Source: Duganella sp. Root1480D1 (GTDB taxonomy: Bacteria > Pseudomonadota > Gammaproteobacteria > Burkholderiales > Burkholderiaceae_D). Taken from it: a stretch of 64,000 nucleotides of DNA. The notes beneath the pieces are model-generated. The model was not told where the DNA came from. It worked only from the letters and a program-made list of their open reading frames with translations, and did no database searches. The position numbers were made by a program, and so were the translations under genes. The stretch is taken from the NCBI RefSeq assembly GCF_001427305.1, contig NZ_LMFZ01000007.1:215547-279546 (forward strand), read 5' to 3'. Positions 59,694 through 64,000 of this stretch are shown piece by piece (within the stretch, counting starts at the first letter, position 1; each line of letters begins with the position of its first letter).

Positions 59694-61057
59694 GCTCGTA
59701 GCTCGCGCAGTTCGGCCAGTGTCTTTTTGAAGCGCGTGGTGATGGCCGGTTGCGCCACGTGCTTCTGGCCGCGCACCACCCAGTGGCCGCCGACCATCAC
59801 ATCCCTCACTAGATTATCATTTCCGCTGAAAACGAAGCATCCCAAAACATCGGCAGCCTCGATTCCGTCAAGATTCGGGTGGTCGTCGTCCAACACTATC
59901 AGGTCGGCACGCTTGCCGACCGCCAGCGCTCCCACCGGGCGCCCCGCCGCCTGCGCGCCGCCCTGCAAGGCAGCTTGCCACAGGAAGTCACCGACACGGC
60001 GCTCGCTTACGGATGTCGCGATATTGCGGCGCTGCTGCAACAGGCGCTGGCCGTATTCAAGCCAGCGCAATTCTTCCACCGCGCTTTGCGAGACATGGCT
60101 GTCGCTGCCGACGCCGAAGCGGCCGCCCTGCTCCAGGAAGCTTTCAAGCGGGAACAGGCCGTCGCCCAGGTTGGCTTCCGTGGTCGGGCACAGGCCAGCC
60201 ACTGCGCCGCTTTGCGCGATGGCCATGACTTCTTCCGGCGTCAGGTGGGTGGCATGCACCAGGCACCAGCGCGCATCGACCGGCAGGTTTTCAAGCAGGT
60301 ATTGCACCGGGCGCTTGCCGGAGAAATCCAGCGACTGCTGCACCTCGCCCTGCTGCTCGGCGATGTGGATGTGTACCGGGCGCGCTTTGGGCAGGTGGTC
60401 CAGCACTTCGCGGATCTGCGCCACCGAAGCAGCGCGCAGCGAATGAGGCGCGACGCCGACCTCCACCTGGGCGTCGCGCTGCGGTTCCAGCTCGCCGATG
60501 ATCTTCAGCACGTCGCGCGCGTCGGTGCGGAAACGCGCCTGCTCCGGCTTCAAAGGCTGCTCGCCGAAGCCGGCATAGGAATACAGCACCGGCAACATGG
60601 TGATGCCGATGCCGGTCTGGCGCGCGGCGGCAATCACGCGCTGCGCCGTTTCGGACGCCTGCGGGTACATGCTGCCGTCGGGCGCGCGCTGCACGTAGTG
60701 GAACTCGCACATCGAGGTGTAGCCGTGGCGCAGGCACTCGGCGTATAACTGGGCCGCAATGGCTTCCATCTGCTCCGGCGTGATGTTGCGCGCGAAACGG
60801 TACATCAGGTCGCGCCAGGTCCAGAAACTGTCCTTCGAGTCGCCCGCCACTTCGGTCAGGCCGCCCAGCGCGCGCTGGAATGCGTGCGAATGCAGGTTGA
60901 CCATGCCCGGCATGACCAGGCGCGCGCCCGGGATGCCCGGCGCCGCCACGGCATCGGCCTGCACGGCGGTGAAGTTGCCGCGATCGTCCCATTGCAGCAG
61001 GACGTTCTTGCGCCAGCCGTCGGCCAGCAGCGCGTTGTGCGCAAACAGGGCTTTCAT
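59690..61057 (-). CDS. hutF: Formimidoylglutamate deiminase HutF
   Basis: 455 aa amidohydrolase that converts N-formimino-L-glutamate to N-formyl-L-glutamate plus ammonia. Metal ligand pair in MVNLHSHAFQRAL, then CEFHYVQRAPDGSMYP and HIHIAEQQGEVQ. ATG 61057 overlaps the hutG stop by ATGA; an ATG 4 codons upstream is also in frame. Its presence with hutG defines the five-step pathway. Confidence 0.94.
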   Translation of the reverse strand: MKALFAHNALLADGWRKNVLLQWDDRGNFTAVQADAVAAPGIPGARLVMPGMVNLHSHAFQRALGGLTEVAGDSKDSFWTWRDLMYRFARNITPEQMEAIAAQLYAECLRHGYTSMCEFHYVQRAPDGSMYPQASETAQRVIAAARQTGIGITMLPVLYSYAGFGEQPLKPEQARFRTDARDVLKIIGELEPQRDAQVEVGVAPHSLRAASVAQIREVLDHLPKARPVHIHIAEQQGEVQQSLDFSGKRPVQYLLENLPVDARWCLVHATHLTPEEVMAIAQSGAVAGLCPTTEANLGDGLFPLESFLEQGGRFGVGSDSHVSQSAVEELRWLEYGQRLLQQRRNIATSVSERRVGDFLWQAALQGGAQAAGRPVGALAVGKRADLIVLDDDHPNLDGIEAADVLGCFVFSGNDNLVRDVMVGGHWVVRGQKHVAQPAITTRFKKTLAELRELRA

Positions 61058-61842
61058 TTGCGCACCCATTCTGCGGCGGTTTGCACCAACTGGCGCAGCA
61101 GCGGCTGGATTTCAGAAGCGCGGTCGACGCGATAGCCGAACGGCGCCACTTCGTCCATATAGGTGGACTGGCACATCTCGAGCTGGATCGCATGCACGCC
61201 CTGCTCCGGCTTGCCGTAGAAGCGCGTGATATGGCCGCCCTTGAAGCGGCCGTTGACGGCCACGGTGAAGCGCTCGTCGCGGCGCGCTGCCCCGGCGATG
61301 GCGTCGGTCATGGCCTGGTCGCAGCTGGCGCCGTCGGCGGTGCCGAAATTCAGGTCGGGCAGCTTGCCTTCAAAGAAGCGCGGCACCACGGACGCGATGG
61401 AGTGGGCGTCCCACAGCACCACCTTGCCGTGGATGGACAACAGGCGGTCCAGTTCCGCGCGCAACTGGGTGTGGTAAGGCTGCCAGTATGCGGCCAGGCG
61501 GCGCTGCACTTGCGCTTCGTCAGGCTGGCGGCCTTCCAGGTACAGCGGCTCGCGGTGGAAAGTGTCGACAGGACACAGGCCGGTGGTGTCCTGGCCGGGG
61601 TACAGGTTGGTGTTCTCCGGCGGGCGATTCAGGTCGATCACATAGCGCGACCAGCGCGCCGACAGGGTGGACGCGCCAAGCGCGCCCAGGAAGTCGTACA
61701 GCTGCACCAGGTGCCAGTCGGTATCGGCCTTTTCGGTCGCCGCCGGCGTCATCGCCGCGGCGACATCGTCAGGGATGTCGGTGCCCACGTGGGGCATCGA
61801 CACCAGCAAGGGAATACTGCCTGCTTGGAAGCGGTAATCCAT
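61054..61842 (-). CDS. hutG: N-formylglutamate deformylase HutG
   Basis: 262 aa. It hydrolyses N-formylglutamate to glutamate and formate, the last step. Family motifs: LVSMPHVGTDIPDDVAA (about 13-29), DWHLVQLYDFL, and VLWDAHSIASVVPRFFEG with the metal-binding DxH. Nine nt separate it from hutH upstream. Confidence 0.94.
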   Translation of the reverse strand: MDYRFQAGSIPLLVSMPHVGTDIPDDVAAAMTPAATEKADTDWHLVQLYDFLGALGASTLSARWSRYVIDLNRPPENTNLYPGQDTTGLCPVDTFHREPLYLEGRQPDEAQVQRRLAAYWQPYHTQLRAELDRLLSIHGKVVLWDAHSIASVVPRFFEGKLPDLNFGTADGASCDQAMTDAIAGAARRDERFTVAVNGRFKGGHITRFYGKPEQGVHAIQLEMCQSTYMDEVAPFGYRVDRASEIQPLLRQLVQTAAEWVRK

Positions 61843-61851
61843 GAAACCTCC

Positions 61852-63393
61852 TTACGGATGCAGGGCGCTGAACAGGCTCTTGCAGGTTGCGCTCAGGTCG
61901 CCGTTCACCACCATCTGCTTGGCTGCCTCGATGTCCGGCGCGAAGAAGCGGTCGGCGTCGAAGAATGGTACCTTGGAACGGAGCTGGGCGTGCACATGTT
62001 CCAGTTGCGCCGAGGTTTTCAGCGGGCGGTGGAAGTCGATGCCCTGCGCCGCGGCCAGCAGCTCGATGCCGAGGATGGTCGCGGTATTGTGCGCCATATC
62101 GTGCAGCCGGCGCGCGCCGTAGGTGGCCATCGACACATGGTCTTCCTGGTTGGCGGAAGTCGGGATGGTGTCCACGGAAGCCGGATGCGCGATCGACTTG
62201 TTTTCCGACGCCAGGGCGGCGGCGGTGACGTGGGCGATCATGAAGCCCGAGTTCACGCCCGGGTCGCGCACCAGGAATGGCGGCAGGCCGGACAGGGTGG
62301 CGTCGATCAGCAGCGAGACGCGGCGCTCGGAGATAGAGCCGATTTCGGCGATGGCCAGCGCCAGCGTATCGGCGGCAAAGGCCACCGGCTCGGCGTGGAA
62401 GTTGCCGCCCGAGACCACCACCGGGCCGTCGTCGTTCTGGAAGATCAGCGGGTTGTCGGTCACGGCATTGGCTTCGATCAGCAGGGTGCGGCCGGCATTG
62501 GCGATCAGGTCCCAGCAGGCGCCCATCACTTGCGGCTGGCAGCGCAGGCAGTACGGGTCCTGCACGCGCTCGTCGCCCACCAGGTGCGAGGCGCGGATTG
62601 CGCTGCCGGTCACCAGTTCGCGGTAGATGCCGGCGGCAGCGATCTGGCCCGGCTGGCCGCGCACTTCGTGGATGCGGGCGTCGAACGGGGAATCGGAGCC
62701 CTTGGCGGCATCCAGCGACATGGAGCCGGTCACCATGCCCGCCTCAAGCAGGCGTTCGGCCATGAACAGGCCGTGCAGCGCCAGCGCGGTGGAAGCCTGG
62801 GTGCCATTGATCAGGGCCAGGCCTTCCTTGGCGGCCAGCACTACCGGGGCGATGCCGGCGGCTTTCAGCGCGTCGGCCGCTGGTACCAGCTCGCCTTTCA
62901 CGCGCACATCACCCACGCCCAGGATGGCCAGGGTCATGTGCGACAGCGGGGCCAGGTCGCCGGAGGCGCCGACCGAGCCTTTGGCCGGGATGGCAGGCAT
63001 GATGCCCTTGTTGTAGAGGGCCACCAGGGTGTCGATCACGATCGGGCGGATGCCGGAGAAGCCGCGCGACAGGCTGCTGATCTTGGTCAGCATCAACAGA
63101 CGCACCACTTCGTCGGACATCAGTTCGCCGGTGCCCACCGAGTGCGACAGGATCAGGTTGCGCTGCAGTTGTTCCAGCTTGTCGTCCGGGATGCGGGTCT
63201 TGGCCAGCAGGCCGAAACCGGTGTTGATGCCGTAGGCGGCGTCGCCCTTGGCGACGATGTCCTGCACGGCTTTGCAGGAGGCTTCGATGGCGCTGTAGGC
63301 TTCCTTGGCCAGGCCGATCGGGGTGTGGGCGCTCCACACGGTGCGCAGGTCGGTCAGGGTCAGTTTGCCGGGGGTCAGGGTCAGTTGGGTCAT
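61852..63393 (-). CDS. hutH: Histidine ammonia-lyase HutH
   Basis: 513 aa. It removes ammonia from histidine to give urocanate. The MIO cofactor is formed from the ASG triad (143-145) in [14 protein letters not shown], and [10 protein letters not shown] (54-63) is the active-site loop. Full length for the family. The 128-bp gap to hutU holds the doubled palindromic repeat. Confidence 0.97.
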   Translation of the reverse strand: MTQLTLTPGKLTLTDLRTVWSAHTPIGLAKEAYSAIEASCKAVQDIVAKGDAAYGINTGFGLLAKTRIPDDKLEQLQRNLILSHSVGTGELMSDEVVRLLMLTKISSLSRGFSGIRPIVIDTLVALYNKGIMPAIPAKGSVGASGDLAPLSHMTLAILGVGDVRVKGELVPAADALKAAGIAPVVLAAKEGLALINGTQASTALALHGLFMAERLLEAGMVTGSMSLDAAKGSDSPFDARIHEVRGQPGQIAAAGIYRELVTGSAIRASHLVGDERVQDPYCLRCQPQVMGACWDLIANAGRTLLIEANAVTDNPLIFQNDDGPVVVSGGNFHAEPVAFAADTLALAIAEIGSISERRVSLLIDATLSGLPPFLVRDPGVNSGFMIAHVTAAALASENKSIAHPASVDTIPTSANQEDHVSMATYGARRLHDMAHNTATILGIELLAAAQGIDFHRPLKTSAQLEHVHAQLRSKVPFFDADRFFAPDIEAAKQMVVNGDLSATCKSLFSALHP

Positions 63394-63418
63394 TGTTTGT
63401 GTCTCGTGTTCGTTTGCT

Positions 63419-63521
63419 TTTAAACCGGTAACCCAGTGTCTGACCCGCAGGGTCAGACACTGGTACGCGGCGGTCGCGGGCCAGGTGTCGGACCCTGCGG
63501 GTCAGACACCGGTTTACCGGT
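63419..63521. repeat. REP-like palindromic elements, doubled copy 3
   Basis: Two hairpins in the hutU-hutH gap. The first (63434-63462) is CAGTGTCTGACCC-gca-GGGTCAGACACTG with a compensating pair at the base (C-G, A-T) compared with copies 1 and 2. The second (63484-63510) is GGTGTCGGACCC-tgc-GGGTCAGACACC with one mismatch. The element starts just after the hutH start region and ends at the hutU stop codon. Confidence 0.85.
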
Positions 63522-64000
63522 TTATTTGATCATCGGCAGGTTCAGTTTATTACGCTTGGCGCATTCGATGGCGGTCTGGTAGCCGGCGTCGGCGTGGCGC
63601 ATCACGCCCGAACCGCAGTCGTTGACCAGCACGCGGCCCAGGCGCTTGGCGGCGGCATCGGTGCCGTCGGCCACGATCACCACGCCGGAATGCTGCGAAT
63701 AGCCCATGCCCACGCCGCCGCCGTGGTGCAGCGAGACCCAGGTCGCGCCGCCGGCGGTGTTCAGCATGGCGTTCAGCAGCGGCCAGTCGGACACCGCATC
63801 GGTGCCGTCGCGCATGCCTTCGGTTTCGCGGTTGGGCGAAGCCACCGAGCCGGTATCCAGGTGGTCGCGGCCGATCACGATCGGCGCTTTCAGTTCGCCG
63901 TTCTTCACCATTTCATTGAAGGCCAGGCCGGCGATGTGGCGCTCGCCCAGGCCCAGCCAGCAGATACGCGCCGGCAGTCCCTGGAAGGCGATGCGCTCGC
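63522..64000 (-). CDS. hutU: Urocanate hydratase HutU (3' part, cut by window end)
   Basis: C-terminal 158 codons only; the gene continues beyond the window. It converts urocanate to imidazolonepropionate using bound NAD+. Diagnostic C-terminal urocanase sequence: [59 protein letters not shown]. First visible gene of the hut operon; separated from hutH by the palindromic repeat. Confidence 0.96.
   Translation of the reverse strand, partial: ERIAFQGLPARICWLGLGERHIAGLAFNEMVKNGELKAPIVIGRDHLDTGSVASPNRETEGMRDGTDAVSDWPLLNAMLNTAGGATWVSLHHGGGVGMGYSQHSGVVIVADGTDAAAKRLGRVLVNDCGSGVMRHADAGYQTAIECAKRNKLNLPMIK

Noticed and set aside
1-64000. CRISPR array, rRNA, tRNA, IS elements or prophage
   Set aside because: No evenly spaced direct repeats, no RNA gene sequence, and no transposase or integrase product was seen.

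Overview
The window looks like chromosomal DNA from a betaproteobacterium of the Oxalobacteraceae (Massilia/Duganella/Janthinobacterium type). This is an inference from the high GC, the GC-rich codon choice and the protein families present (DarP, DUF2863-like, DUF3297, DUF2145, Burkholderiales-type AidB and MCP). No rRNA, tRNA, CRISPR array, IS element, integrase or phage module was recognised. Genes are dense, and many junctions are ATGA-type overlaps.

Layout. (1) 9-7161: aerobic phenylacetate degradation, paaABCDE then paaG and paaH on the minus strand, with the divergent regulator paaX. (2) 7275-15119: M14 carboxypeptidase, XRE-type regulator, a secreted 132-aa protein paired with a DUF2145 protein, a lipoprotein hydrolase, PH-domain and DUF4241 proteins, and a DJ-1-like protein with a divergent LysR regulator. 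(3) 15221-20536: orphan TRAP binding protein, pmbA, then the run darP-mogA-esterase-M14 peptidase. (4) 20520-27506: nucleotidyltransferase, OhrR-like regulator and hydrolase, then a PaoABC-type periplasmic aldehyde oxidoreductase. (5) 27603-32568: class-III aminotransferase, FAH-family hydrolase, and an MFS carrier coupled to a KamA-family radical SAM enzyme. (6) 32740-43788: secreted Cache protein plus chemoreceptor, 3-methyladenine glycosylase, HDOD protein, DUF2863-like protein, transglutaminase/TPR lipoprotein, CocE/NonD hydrolase, further hydrolases and a TetR regulator. (7) 43863-46326: aidB homologue, a ParD/ParE-type toxin-antitoxin pair and DUF3297. (8) 46367-56338: a more accessory stretch with a Nudix-DUF4406 fusion, YiiX-like hydrolase, S41 protease behind two BlaI/MecI-like operators, lipocalin-like and TPR proteins, a DUF3943 outer-membrane protein, a DNA glycosylase, an Mpo1-like protein, an EamA-GNAT pair and small ORFs. 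(9) 56292-64000: a histidine-utilisation operon, hutU (cut by the window end), hutH, hutG, hutF, hutD, hutI, ending in a fused binding-protein/permease ABC gene.

How the genes work together: the paa genes encode the ring-epoxidation complex (PaaA-E) plus two of the beta-oxidation-like enzymes (PaaG, PaaH). The ligase, PaaZ and the thiolase are not in the window. The hut genes form the five-step route through HutF and HutG (histidine to urocanate, imidazolonepropionate, formiminoglutamate, formylglutamate, glutamate).

The least explained items are: a family of long palindromes (GGTGTCTGACCC-gca-GGGTCAGACACC) placed at gene ends in both catabolic clusters and elsewhere; a shared GTATC-N7-GATAC inverted repeat before two unlinked genes; tandem TACA-NN-TGTA operators before the S41 protease; a possible FNR-controlled 52-aa protein beside a strong minus-strand terminator; the Nudix-DUF4406 fusion; the KamA-MFS pair; and a toxin-antitoxin operon overlapping DUF3297.
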